A stretch of DNA of 64,000 bases, from the NCBI GenBank assembly GCA_023436585.1, contig JAEZIN010000016.1:1-64000 (forward strand), read 5' to 3'. Shown here piece by piece: positions 1 to 8,378 of this stretch (position 1 is the stretch's first letter; every line of letters begins with the position of its first letter). The DNA is from Bacillota bacterium. Its GTDB lineage: Bacteria; Bacillota; Clostridia; Christensenellales; Aristaeellaceae. The position numbers and the translations under genes are program-made. The notes below the pieces were generated by a model that did no database searches, was not told the origin of the DNA, and saw only the letters and a program-made list of their open reading frames with translations.

Positions 1-40
1 TTCCGCCACTGGCGGGGTCGAGGCTACGGAGCCCTTCGAT
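1..40 (-). repeat. Partial R3-type hairpin pair at the window edge
   Basis: Two adjacent hairpins: CCGCC-ACT-GGCGG (3-15) and GGCT-ACGG-AGCC (22-33), joined by GGTCGA. The order, the GGCGGGGT junction and the AGAGCCC-like second arm resemble the minus-strand R3 element at 21103-21152. The left part may be cut off by the window edge, so the assignment is tentative. Confidence 0.4.
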
Positions 41-83
41 TCTAGATCGCAAACCAGCGACATGTGTGGTGAGAGAGGTGAGC

Positions 84-286
84 GCTGCCAGTGGCAGCAA
101 AGGGCGAACCGAACGAATCAACCGAAAATATGCGGCTGTAAGCCGCGCCGATTGAGGTTGCGGAGGTTTGCGCAGGAATTTCGTAGAAATTCCTTCCTTG
201 CCCGAGCAAACGGCCGCAAAATGGCATAGCCATTTTGCAGTGCAGCGAGGGAAAAGCTCAACAAAGTGGCATAGCCACTTTGTTGA
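84..286. repeat. Cluster of five hairpins with three-base loops, no gene
   Basis: This gene-free stretch holds five perfect inverted repeats, each with a 3-nt loop: 84-98 (loop AGT), 132-146 (GTA), 174-194 (GTA), 216-238 (ATA) and 258-286 (ATA). Three are nested in outer stems: CAACC 119-123 with GGTTG 156-160, GTTTGC 166-171 with GCAAAC 206-211, and TGCAGCG 241-247 with CGCTGCA 289-295. The last two hairpins share the core TGGCATAGCCA but differ in their arms with the pairing kept. The block ends in a terminator at 294-327, so a structured transcript on the plus strand is possible. The short open frames here match nothing I recognise. Function unknown. Confidence 0.6.
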
Positions 287-293
287 TACGCTG

Positions 294-327
294 CAGGCCG
301 CCGGCAATTAGCCGGCGGCCTGTTTTT
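294..327 (+). terminator. Intrinsic terminator
   Basis: A 12-bp GC-rich stem (294-305 with 311-322), loop AATTA, then TTTTT. It ends whatever is transcribed from the left and insulates the germination operon. Confidence 0.85.
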
Positions 328-395
328 ATTCTTGTAAAGGATACCTAAAGGGAATACGGAGAAGAATACTTCCAAATCGGGAAGGGAGTGGCGCG

Positions 396-1484
396 ATGGA
401 AGGCGATGTGACCAACAGGCAGATTGCCCTTTTGCTTTTCCTTACGCTGACCACCTATACCATTATCAATATACCCAAGGTCATGGCCCAGCACGCGGGC
501 TCCGGCGCATGGCTGCCCGTGCTCGCCATGTCCGTCCTGTTTGCCGTTCTTGTTGTGTTGATTACCAGGCTTGGAAGCATGTTTCCGGGGAAAGTACTGT
601 TTGAATACAGCCGTGAAATCGTCGGAACCTTCTTGGCGTATGTATTCCTGATTTTCTTTATCGCCTATTTTTTCATGATCTCCGTGTACCTCAATATGGA
701 GCTTGCAAGCGTTTTAAAGTCCGAGTTCTTTCCCAAAACACCCAAATGGGCCACGCTGATTGCAGGGGTAGCCGTATTTGGCTGTATTGCCTACAAGGGG
801 GTGAAGGGCGTAACCCGTTTTTTTGAGATCATTGGGCCCGTGTTCCTGATTACGGCCATAGCCGTGCATCTGATCATGCTGGCGCAGGGGCAGGCATCCA
901 ACATCCTTCCCTTGTTCCGCACATCGGAAATACCCCGGTATCTTGCGGCCACCAAGGAGACCATTTTGCCTTATCTTGGCATAGAGGTGCTGACCATTAT
1001 TCCCTTTGCGCAGGGGAACGGAAAAAAAGCAACCCGCACCGCGTTTTTCACCCTGCTGTTCATTGGTGTTTTTTATGTGCTGGTTGTGGAAACCTCTATC
1101 ATGATGCTTGGCATCCACGACATTCAAAACTACAATTACGCGCTGATTGAGGCCATCAAGCTGGTGAACAACCCCGTTCTGGAACGGTTCGACATACTGT
1201 ATCTGACGGTGGGCTTCGCTGGGCTCATAGCCGGAATCAGCGCCGTTTTCCTCGCCCTGACGGAGTATGCGTGCAAGCTGTTTTCCAAAATGAACCGGAA
1301 GCTGGTGGTGCTTATGTTTGCGGTGTTGATCATCATTTGCAGCATGATCAGCACCGGTGTAAAAAACCCGCATGTAATCTATGAAATGGCCATACCAATA
1401 GCCGGTGCGTTTGCCGCGTTTATTATACCGGCGCTTTTATTTGTGATAGCGAAGGTGAGGGGCCTTGGACAAAAATCGGGCTAA
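396..1484 (+). CDS. GerAB/GerKB-family spore germination permease
   Basis: A 362-residue integral membrane protein of the spore germination (amino-acid permease-like) family, the B subunit of a GerA-type receptor in the spore inner membrane that senses small-molecule germinants. The sequence is almost wholly hydrophobic helices, with the family-typical N-terminal segment (TNRQIALLLFLTLTTYTIIN) and a PYLGIE segment in the middle. Length matches the family (about 360). It is the first gene of a B-C-A operon and overlaps the next gene by 20 bp, which suggests coupled translation. A GGGAG sequence precedes the ATG. Such operons are normally transcribed in the forespore by sigma-G, but I could not pick out a convincing sigma-G promoter in 331-395. 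Confidence 0.93.
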   Translation: MEGDVTNRQIALLLFLTLTTYTIINIPKVMAQHAGSGAWLPVLAMSVLFAVLVVLITRLGSMFPGKVLFEYSREIVGTFLAYVFLIFFIAYFFMISVYLNMELASVLKSEFFPKTPKWATLIAGVAVFGCIAYKGVKGVTRFFEIIGPVFLITAIAVHLIMLAQGQASNILPLFRTSEIPRYLAATKETILPYLGIEVLTIIPFAQGNGKKATRTAFFTLLFIGVFYVLVVETSIMMLGIHDIQNYNYALIEAIKLVNNPVLERFDILYLTVGFAGLIAGISAVFLALTEYACKLFSKMNRKLVVLMFAVLIIICSMISTGVKNPHVIYEMAIPIAGAFAAFIIPALLFVIAKVRGLGQKSG

Positions 1485-2583
1485 ACTGTTATTCCTTTTG
1501 GCCGCCGTATCTGTTTTGCTGACCGGCTGCTGGGATGCCAAGGAGATCAATGACCTGGACCTTGTGACCATGGTCATATTGAACAAGCAGGGGGAGAACA
1601 TCTCCTTCACGATTGAGGTGCCCAGCATCATGCCTGTTTCTTCCGAGGGTGCCAACTCGGGCAGCAAAAACACCTATATTGAGGGAAGCGGCGCGGATTT
1701 TCCCGAGGCAAGGAACAACCTGGATAAAAAGCTTCAAAAACCGCTGTACCTGGGTACGACACGCACCCTTGTCATCACGGACAAGGCGGCGGAAAACGAC
1801 CTGGCCGAGTATATGTTCCGCTTGAGGGAGGACGGCACCTACCGCCAGAAGGTGACCCTTGTAACCACCAGGGAGGAGCCTGCCGCCTTTACGGATTTCA
1901 CTGGGGAGACGAACTCTCCCGGCGGATTTGCCATCGATGACATGCTGGTGGAGCTTGCGCAAAACGGAAGGACCTATTCCGAAACCTCCTCCAATTATGT
2001 GGAGGATATACTCAGCGGGCGCAGCTTTGTGGTTCACTGCATTGATGTCGTAAACAGGCAGCACGCCCTGACGGGATACTCCGTAATCAAAAATGCCAAA
2101 TTCATCGGCTTTATCCCTGTGGAGGAAGCAAGGGGGCTTGTTTTCCTGCTGGCATACAACCCTGTTTTCTTGTATCGTGTTCCCTTCGGCTCCCACTTTG
2201 CCACGGTTGAGGTGCAAGGCGCTGGCAGGAAGATCAAGGCAGGATATAAGGACGGCACCATAGCATTCAGCGTGCAGATGAAATACAACGCTGAGGTGCA
2301 GTATTTTTCCCAGGTCCAGCTCTTTCCGCTGGACGAGCAGGCGCTTGAGGAAATCAGCCAAAACCTTGAACGGATGCTTCAGGAGGATGTTCAAAAAACA
2401 ATAGCACAGTCGCAGACTGTGTTTCAATGTGATTATCTGCAGCTTTGCGACGCTTTCCGCACAGCTTATCCCGATCCATATGACAAGATCAGCTGGACGG
2501 AAGAATACCCAAAGGCGCAAATAAACGTTACAACGCAGATCGACATATCCATAAGCCAGAAAATGGATTATGAACCCCATTGA
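1465..2583 (+). CDS. Ger(x)C-family spore germination lipoprotein
   Basis: The C subunit of the germinant receptor, a lipoprotein anchored on the outer face of the spore inner membrane. The start is TTG, preceded by GAGGGG. Residues 1-22 form a lipoprotein signal with lipobox LTGC (Cys22), followed by the WDAKEINDL motif shared by nearly all GerAC proteins. Length (372) is normal. It overlaps the permease gene upstream and is followed 21 bp later by the A subunit. All three receptor subunits are therefore present and intact. Confidence 0.93.
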   Translation: MDKNRAKLLFLLAAVSVLLTGCWDAKEINDLDLVTMVILNKQGENISFTIEVPSIMPVSSEGANSGSKNTYIEGSGADFPEARNNLDKKLQKPLYLGTTRTLVITDKAAENDLAEYMFRLREDGTYRQKVTLVTTREEPAAFTDFTGETNSPGGFAIDDMLVELAQNGRTYSETSSNYVEDILSGRSFVVHCIDVVNRQHALTGYSVIKNAKFIGFIPVEEARGLVFLLAYNPVFLYRVPFGSHFATVEVQGAGRKIKAGYKDGTIAFSVQMKYNAEVQYFSQVQLFPLDEQALEEISQNLERMLQEDVQKTIAQSQTVFQCDYLQLCDAFRTAYPDPYDKISWTEEYPKAQINVTTQIDISISQKMDYEPH

Positions 2584-2604
2584 TTAGGAGAGGCGGACAG
2601 GCGC

Positions 2605-4053
2605 ATGCGTTTATCCAGATCGGAATCCATTTTGAAATCGCTGGATGCGGAGGGCTTCAGCTATTCAAAAAGGTCGATTCCCATAGATGGCGGCACGATC
2701 CACGTGCTGTACATACAGAATCTTACCGACAGGCCGTCCCTATCCGAACTGGTGGTGAAGCCGCTGGCGGTCCATTTTCAGCGGAGGGTCCCAGGCCTTC
2801 AGATGCTGCATGCGCGTGACGTGATGGAAAGCCTGCTTTACGCGGACGATTGCAGGCTGGAATCGGATTCGGGCATGGTGCGCGATCATATCCTGAATGG
2901 CATGACGGTGATCCTGCTGTCCTGGGATGAGGAATACATCATAGTCAACCTGAGAAAGGTGGCGCACCGGGCCGTTGCGGAACCGCAGATTGAATACACG
3001 CTGCGCGGGCCGCGTGATTGCTTTGTGGAAAACCTGACCGTCAATCTTTCATTGATCCGGTACCGTGTGAAGGACCCCAAGCTGCGCATACAGCATTTCA
3101 TGGTCGGAAGGCGTTCCAAGGCGGATGTGGCTGTCATTTATATAGAGGATATTGCCAATGAGTCCATTGTGCGCACGGTTCAAAAAAGGATTGAGGCCAT
3201 TGATGTTGATACCATCGGCGAATCGGGAGAGCTGGAAACCTATTTGCAAAACAGCAAATGGAGCCTTTTCCCACAAATGGGCCTGGTGGAAAGGTCGGAC
3301 ATGGCCTGCCACCTTTTGTCCGAAGGGAAGGTGCTGGTTCTGGTGGACGGCAGCGGCCTTGTGCTGTCTGCGCCCAAAGTATTCTGCGAATTCTTCCATT
3401 CCTGCGACGACCGGTACGATAATCCGTACTTTGGTTTGATGATGCGCCTGGTGCGTTATATGTCGCTTTTTTTTGTACTGACGGCCTCCAGCTATTTCGT
3501 TGCAATTACCACCTTCCATATGGATGCGCTGCCAAGCCAGTATACGCTTGACCTGGCGCAAATGAGGACGAAGGTGCCTGTGCCCCCCATTCTGTCGGCC
3601 TTGATGCTGGAGTTTATTGTGGAGCTATTGCGGGAGGCGCTTTTGCGCATACCCAAGCAGATCGGTTCCGCTGTAGGCATTGTCAGCGCTATCGTCATCG
3701 GCCAGGCGTCCATTGCCGCCGGTATATTCAGCCCGCTTTTGCTGATTATTGTTTCCGCTGCCCTGCTCGCTTCCTTCGTCATGCCCGATTATGCGCTTAT
3801 CAACCCATTTCGCATACTGAAGATTGTGGCGCTTTTAAGTACAAGCTTTTTGGGCTTCTATGGCCTGATCCTGTTTCTTTCCCTGCTGCTGGCGCACATG
3901 GTATCCATGGATAGCTTCGGCGTGCCCTATTTGGCCCCGTTCGCGCCGTTCAACCGGTATGATTTCCTGCGCAGCCTGATGTTCAACATTACCTTCTCGC
4001 CGCTTCGGCACAAGTTTTTGAAGGACAAGGACAAAACCAGAAGCAAGCCGTAG
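2605..4053 (+). CDS. GerAA/GerKA-family spore germination protein
   Basis: The A subunit of the germinant receptor (482 residues): a soluble N-terminal half and a C-terminal membrane half from about residue 285 with several helices. The family landmark PVPPILSALMLEFIVELLRE is present, as is the late PFAPFNRYDFLR segment. A GGAGAGG site precedes the ATG. It sits last in the cluster, whereas the textbook order is A-B-C. Together with the two upstream genes it should form one functional receptor; the germinant cannot be read from sequence. Confidence 0.94.
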   Translation: MRLSRSESILKSLDAEGFSYSKRSIPIDGGTIHVLYIQNLTDRPSLSELVVKPLAVHFQRRVPGLQMLHARDVMESLLYADDCRLESDSGMVRDHILNGMTVILLSWDEEYIIVNLRKVAHRAVAEPQIEYTLRGPRDCFVENLTVNLSLIRYRVKDPKLRIQHFMVGRRSKADVAVIYIEDIANESIVRTVQKRIEAIDVDTIGESGELETYLQNSKWSLFPQMGLVERSDMACHLLSEGKVLVLVDGSGLVLSAPKVFCEFFHSCDDRYDNPYFGLMMRLVRYMSLFFVLTASSYFVAITTFHMDALPSQYTLDLAQMRTKVPVPPILSALMLEFIVELLREALLRIPKQIGSAVGIVSAIVIGQASIAAGIFSPLLLIIVSAALLASFVMPDYALINPFRILKIVALLSTSFLGFYGLILFLSLLLAHMVSMDSFGVPYLAPFAPFNRYDFLRSLMFNITFSPLRHKFLKDKDKTRSKP

Positions 4054-4106
4054 CACAATTACCCGGATGCCTTCCGCCAAACTGTAAACAAGCGGGGAGT
4101 CGAAGT

Positions 4107-4598
4107 TTGATCGTATTTCTGTTGTATGCCATTGCCTGCATCAAATGGGGGGACTGGAAAAGGTGGAAAGAGTTTTACCCTACAATCCTGTATACGATCA
4201 TAGGCAACTTGACCTATGGCATATTGTTTTCAAACCGGATGCTATGGACGTATGACAACCTGCTCAACCATACGTTCGGCGATATGTTCTACACGTTTTT
4301 TGTCTTTCCGAGCGCTGTCATACTGTTCCTGACCTTTTATCCCAGCGGCCTTGTGAAACAGGGATTGTACATCCTCATATGGACGGCTGTCAATACCGCC
4401 GTGGAATATGCGGGGCTGCTGCTTAGGACCTTTTCGCATTACTACGGCTGGAACATTTTCTGGTCGGCCGGCCTGTACTTTTTCGCTTTTATACTGATTG
4501 CGCTTCATACAAAGCACCCGCTGCTGGTATGGCCCATTTCGCTGGGATTCGCTTTGCTGACGATGCTGATTTTTCAGCAGCCCATCTTCGGCACGTAA
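4107..4598 (+). CDS. CBO0543-like small membrane protein
   Basis: A 163-residue protein with about five hydrophobic segments and an aromatic-rich N-terminus (KWGDWKRWKEFYPTIL). It resembles the uncharacterised CBO0543-type membrane proteins common in spore-formers. The start is TTG with GGGGAG upstream, 53 bp after the receptor A gene. It is followed by a strong bidirectional terminator, so it is probably the last gene of the germination operon. Function unknown; a role in the spore membrane is inferred only from position. Confidence 0.75.
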   Translation: MIVFLLYAIACIKWGDWKRWKEFYPTILYTIIGNLTYGILFSNRMLWTYDNLLNHTFGDMFYTFFVFPSAVILFLTFYPSGLVKQGLYILIWTAVNTAVEYAGLLLRTFSHYYGWNIFWSAGLYFFAFILIALHTKHPLLVWPISLGFALLTMLIFQQPIFGT

Positions 4599-4611
4599 AA
4601 AGCTGCTCCAT

Positions 4612-4653
4612 AAAAAAAGCGGCAGGGTTTTCGTCCCTACCGCTTTGCTTTTT
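4612..4653. terminator. Bidirectional intrinsic terminator
   Basis: Stem GCGGCAGGG/CCCTACCGC with A-rich and T-rich flanks on both sides (T5 on plus, T7 on minus). It serves the germination operon and the convergent galM. Confidence 0.85.
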
Positions 4654-4656
4654 AAG

Positions 4657-5712
4657 TTATTCCGCCTTAAATGCGTAGACGGTGGTGCTCTCGAACACTT
4701 GGCCGGGGCGGAGCACGGTGCTTGGGAAATTATCATGGTTGGGCGAATCGGGATAGTGCTGCGTTTCCAGGCACAGGGCGCATTGCTTGCCGTAATACGC
4801 GCCGTTCCGGCCGGGTATGCCCTGCTGGTTGGCCGTATAGAGCTGCACGGCGGGCTGGTCGGTAGAAACCTCCATGACCCTGCCGGATGCCGGATCCTTC
4901 AGCACGGCGCACTTTTTCATTACGAAAGGCGAGCCCAGTACGAAATTATGGTCATACCCCATGCCGTACCTAATGGAGATGTCATTCTTGCCGGCCTCCA
5001 GGCCTTCGCGGATGATCGTAGGCTTGCGCAAATCAAAGCATGTTCCGTCCACCGGCACGATCCTGCCTGTGGGAATGAGCTCCGCGTCTATTTCGGTGGT
5101 TGCATCGGCATAAAGGGTCAGCTCATGATCCAGCACCGTGCGGCCGTCCACGCCGGCTAGGTTGAAGTAGGCGTGGTTGGTAAGGTTCAATACCGTGGCC
5201 TTGTCGGTAACGGCTTTGTAGTGGATGGAGAGCTCGCAATCATCATTGAAGCCATAGGTGACGTCCACCTTCAGCGTTCCGGGATAATTCTCCTGGCCGT
5301 CGGGGCTGATTAACCGCAGGTGCAGCATATCCTTCCCTTCGCCTTCTTCCGGACGGGCGGTCCATACCTGAACGCCAAAGCCCACCACGCCGCCATGCAG
5401 GTGGTTCTTGCCGTTGGTCATCGCCAATTGATACGTTTTGCCGTCCAGGGTGAACTGCCCGCGGGCGATGCGGTTGCCGTACCTGCCGATCAGCGCGCCA
5501 AGGCTGCCATTCTTGTTCAGATAGGGCGGAAGCTCGTCAAAGCCCAGCGTCACCTCGCCCAGCTTGCCCGACTTGTCCGGCACAAGAATGGAAGTGATGA
5601 TGCCGCCGAAGGTGATGATGCTGACGCTGGCGCCCTTGCGGTTGGTGAGGATATACTGCTCCACGGCTTGTCCGTCGGGTGTTGTGCCAAAAGGCCTCTT
5701 TGCTATGCTCAA
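4657..5712 (-). CDS. galM: Aldose 1-epimerase (mutarotase)
   Basis: Interconverts the alpha and beta anomers of aldohexoses such as galactose and glucose in the cytosol. The 351-residue product carries the family signatures NRIARGQFTLDGK, NHLHGG (catalytic-site His), LTNHAYFNLAG and a late LCLETQHYPDSPN. The start is the TTG at 5710-5712, chosen because AGGAGG lies 6 bases upstream and the mutarotase fold begins right after it. The frame stays open further upstream but without a ribosome site. Single gene with its own promoter (5747-5774) and terminator; there are no other galactose genes nearby. Confidence 0.93.
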   Translation of the reverse strand: MSIAKRPFGTTPDGQAVEQYILTNRKGASVSIITFGGIITSILVPDKSGKLGEVTLGFDELPPYLNKNGSLGALIGRYGNRIARGQFTLDGKTYQLAMTNGKNHLHGGVVGFGVQVWTARPEEGEGKDMLHLRLISPDGQENYPGTLKVDVTYGFNDDCELSIHYKAVTDKATVLNLTNHAYFNLAGVDGRTVLDHELTLYADATTEIDAELIPTGRIVPVDGTCFDLRKPTIIREGLEAGKNDISIRYGMGYDHNFVLGSPFVMKKCAVLKDPASGRVMEVSTDQPAVQLYTANQQGIPGRNGAYYGKQCALCLETQHYPDSPNHDNFPSTVLRPGQVFESTTVYAFKAE

Positions 5713-5746
5713 GGAAAGTTCCTCCTTATTTTTTTTGCTGCCATTT

Positions 5747-5774
5747 ATTGTACAAGGATTTCTGCCTTTGTCAA
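5747..5774 (-). promoter_or_regulatory. Sigma-A promoter of galM
   Basis: On the minus strand TTGACA, 16-nt spacer, TACAAT, about 35 bases before the TTG start of galM. Confidence 0.75.
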
Positions 5775-5866
5775 TCGGCGGTATGTATGATTGCAAGCAT
5801 CGCGTTTTTTTCCATACACGGAGGAAGTGGGCGGCCTCCCATATTTCAAGGCCGGACGGGATATGG

Positions 5867-5872
5867 TATAAT
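5867..5872 (+). promoter_or_regulatory. Candidate -10 element for the ferritin-like/VIT1 gene
   Basis: TATAAT on the plus strand, 88 bases before the start; no good -35 hexamer at the right spacing (best TTCAAG). Confidence 0.4.
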
Positions 5873-5959
5873 GTTCCCTGGAAAACCATAAAAGCCGCGG
5901 GGGATGGATATTATTTGCTCCCGCATAGATTTGATACAAAGGAAGCAGGAGGTATGGCA

Positions 5960-6844
5960 GTGGGCAATACGGGGATATCACCGGAGATGCTTGTAAAGGT
6001 TTCAAAGGCGCAGCGGGATGAGGAAACCGGCGCGGCGATGTATGCCTTCATGGCAAAGCGCGAAAAGAATCAGGAAAACAAGCGCATCCTTTTGCAAATG
6101 GCACAGGATGAGAAAAGGCATGCCGCCGTGTGGAAGTCTTTGACCGGGAAGGACCTGCGGCCTCCCTTCCGGAAGCTTTTGTTCATGAAAATACTGACGG
6201 TCCTTCTGGGCTTCACGTTTGTGGTGAAGACCATGCAGAAGGCGGAGCGGTTCGCGGAAGCGGACTATGAGGACCTGCAAAAAGAATTTCCGCAGGCCGC
6301 CGCCATGCTTGAGGATGAGCGCCGCCATGAGCAGGAGCTGTACGGCATGCTGGATGAGGAGCGGCTGCATTATGTAGGCGCCATGGTCCTTGGCCTCAAT
6401 GACGCGCTGGTGGAACTGACCGGGGCAATTGCCGGCGTGACCTTCGCATTGACCAGCACACGGCTGGTGGCCATGACAGGAATTATTACCGGCATCTCCG
6501 CCACACTTTCCATGGCGGCCTCCAATTACCTGGCCGAGCGCGCCCAGGGCAATAGGGACGCGCTGAAATCCAGCGTATACACCGGCGCGGCTTATCTGAT
6601 TACCGTGGCGATACTAGTTCTGCCCTATCTTTTGTTCCCCACCCAGATGTACATCGCCGCCTTCGCGGTAATGATCGCCGCCGTTTTGCTGATTATCCTT
6701 TTCTTCAATTATTATATTTCCGTCGCCAGGGAGGAACCATTTCTCCGCCGGTTCGGTGAGATGGCCATTATCTCGCTCTCGGTGGCGGCCATATCCTTTG
6801 TGATCGGATTTTTTGCCAAGCAGCTGCTGGGCATCGATGTCTGA
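5960..6844 (+). CDS. Ferritin-like domain fused to VIT1/CCC1 iron transporter
   Basis: A 294-residue fusion. The N-terminal 130 or so residues are a rubrerythrin/ferritin-like four-helix domain with two ExxRH-type metal motifs (DEKRH, DERRH). The C-terminal part is a VIT1/CCC1 membrane domain, containing GLNDALVELTGAIAGVTFA and SMAASNYLAERAQG. This is the architecture of the membrane-bound ferritin MbfA group, which exports iron or stores it across a membrane. The chosen start is GTG, because AGGAGG lies 7 bases upstream; an ATG two codons earlier directly abuts that site. Likely a role in iron or manganese homeostasis; no Fur-type box was identified. Confidence 0.88.
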   Translation: MGNTGISPEMLVKVSKAQRDEETGAAMYAFMAKREKNQENKRILLQMAQDEKRHAAVWKSLTGKDLRPPFRKLLFMKILTVLLGFTFVVKTMQKAERFAEADYEDLQKEFPQAAAMLEDERRHEQELYGMLDEERLHYVGAMVLGLNDALVELTGAIAGVTFALTSTRLVAMTGIITGISATLSMAASNYLAERAQGNRDALKSSVYTGAAYLITVAILVLPYLLFPTQMYIAAFAVMIAAVLLIILFFNYYISVAREEPFLRRFGEMAIISLSVAAISFVIGFFAKQLLGIDV

Positions 6845-6897
6845 CAGGCGGAGTTTGCATAGGCGGCACTCATGAAGCAGTTAAAATCCAAAATAAG

Positions 6898-6933
6898 AAC
6901 GGGGGAGGCACCTTGTTGGGAGCCTCCCCCGTT
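6898..6933. terminator. Intrinsic terminator between convergent genes
   Basis: A 12-bp stem AACGGGGGAGGC/GCCTCCCCCGTT with a 12-nt loop, between the VIT1-type gene and the convergent minus-strand gene. Confidence 0.75.
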
Positions 6934-6943
6934 GTATTCCAGC

Positions 6944-8149
6944 TTATGCCCGTTTCCATAGCGTCCAGTAGCCCTGGCCGTTGCGGCCCTGCTGCCAGCG
7001 GTAGCCGGAGAAGCCGGGGGGCGGCAATGCGCCGCGATCACCCGGTACGGCGTAAGCCACCTGCGTGACTTTCCCATCCCTGGCCAGCATGCCCACGGCA
7101 TAGTAGGGGATGGTGCTGCCCGCCGCCATGGGCACTTGCACAAACCGCCAGCCGGGCGCGTCAAAGGGCGCATAGGGCGGATAGGTTGAGAAGTAGTTTT
7201 CCAGCTCCTTGACGGCGTTTGGCCAGTGCAGCCTGGGCAGCGCGGTGACGGGCGGACGGCTTTGCACGGTTCCGGCGGCCGGTATGTCGGGCGGGAAAAT
7301 GGTCCTTTCGGCAGCGGCGGTAAAAATGGCGGGGTCCGGGCCGCCCGAGGCGTCATCGGTACGCAGGGGCGGCGCGTTCCGTACGGGGGCAGGCTCTGAG
7401 GCCGGTTTTGGGGCGGGACCGGCCTTGGGTGTAGGGAAAGGGAGGGGCTCCCTTGGGAAGATATCCGGCAGCGGATCGGCTTTTACCGGCACTGTGCCGC
7501 CAATAACCGGCACTGCGGAGGAAAATACGGCAGGCGAATTGGAGACCGTGGGGGATACGGGGATGCCGCCCGGATTTCTCAGCGCACTGGGCGTAATGGC
7601 AGCCGCAGGAATTTGCGCTTCCACCGAAGCGTCTTTTTCTGGCGCGACCTGCAATGCGGGAGCTTTGGGGGCGGATGCCGCTGTCTTTACCGGCACGCCT
7701 TGCTCCGCGGATGCTGCCCCTGCAGAATCGGTAGGCACGGCAAGGTATTTGCATACCGTTTCCCCAATGAAGTATGTGGACAGGGAGCTGTTATCCTCCA
7801 ATGCGCCTATGAGCAAAAGCTTCGGAGTCGGCCATTCCTTGGCTATGCACAGCGCGCTGTAGGAGGATAGGGGCAGGCCGCCCGGCGCGGCGGCAATCTC
7901 CCGCTTTAAGGAGGACTGCCCCTTGGAGGAAATGGGCAGAGCGCCCAGGTCGCATACCGCCGAGCCGCCCCCTTCCTCCCTGGCGGCCAGCAGCACCCTG
8001 ATGCCTTCTTCGGACGGGGAGAAGCCGTGGGCATTCACCGTCATCGTATATTTTCCACGGGCCTGCTCCAAACGGGCATAGCCGCCCCCGCCATGGGCAC
8101 AGGGGCGCAAGAGGATGTACAGCCTTTGAAATTTTGCGGCTTGCAACAT
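6944..8149 (-). CDS. Unrecognised Pro/Ala-rich protein with conserved-looking ends
   Basis: A 401-residue protein. Residues 1 to about 130 form one compact domain (starts MLQAAKFQRLYILLRP, later CDLGALPISSKGQ). Residues about 140-310 are low-complexity, rich in Ala, Pro and Val. The last 90 or so residues form a second domain with many aromatics (GWRFVQVP, YYAVGMLARDGKV, QVAYAVPGDR, GYWTLWKR). No signal peptide or membrane segment is evident. The C-terminal part reminds me of uncharacterised clostridial proteins of the DUF6128 type, but this is unconfirmed. The ATG at 8149 has GGAGG 4 bases upstream. Monocistronic; function unknown. Confidence 0.7.
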   Translation of the reverse strand: MLQAAKFQRLYILLRPCAHGGGGYARLEQARGKYTMTVNAHGFSPSEEGIRVLLAAREEGGGSAVCDLGALPISSKGQSSLKREIAAAPGGLPLSSYSALCIAKEWPTPKLLLIGALEDNSSLSTYFIGETVCKYLAVPTDSAGAASAEQGVPVKTAASAPKAPALQVAPEKDASVEAQIPAAAITPSALRNPGGIPVSPTVSNSPAVFSSAVPVIGGTVPVKADPLPDIFPREPLPFPTPKAGPAPKPASEPAPVRNAPPLRTDDASGGPDPAIFTAAAERTIFPPDIPAAGTVQSRPPVTALPRLHWPNAVKELENYFSTYPPYAPFDAPGWRFVQVPMAAGSTIPYYAVGMLARDGKVTQVAYAVPGDRGALPPPGFSGYRWQQGRNGQGYWTLWKRA

Positions 8150-8295
8150 GCCACCTCCCTTGGTGTCTCTTGTCAAAGACTATGCGGATAGGGAAGCGAG
8201 TATGAGAAGGGACGGGAATGGCGCTTTTGAAAAACGGTCTGTTTGTAAATCTTATAAAGGAACACTCATTCTTGGGGCGAAAGGCGATCTTTCAC

Positions 8296-8325
8296 TTGAA
8301 GCCTTGTTTGCTCCTGTAGTATGAT
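8296..8325 (+). promoter_or_regulatory. Promoter of surE
   Basis: TTGAAG, 18-nt spacer, TATGAT, 53 bases before the surE start. Confidence 0.55.
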
Positions 8326-8378
8326 AAAAGCGGTTTGAATTTTTTGCTAAATTTCCTGCATCGCCGAAGGGAGACAAT

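Noticed and set aside
714..1373. 219-codon open frame opposite the germination permease
   Set aside because: Composition is atypical (many Gln, His, Gly), no ribosome site, and the sense strand encodes a clear GerAB-type protein.
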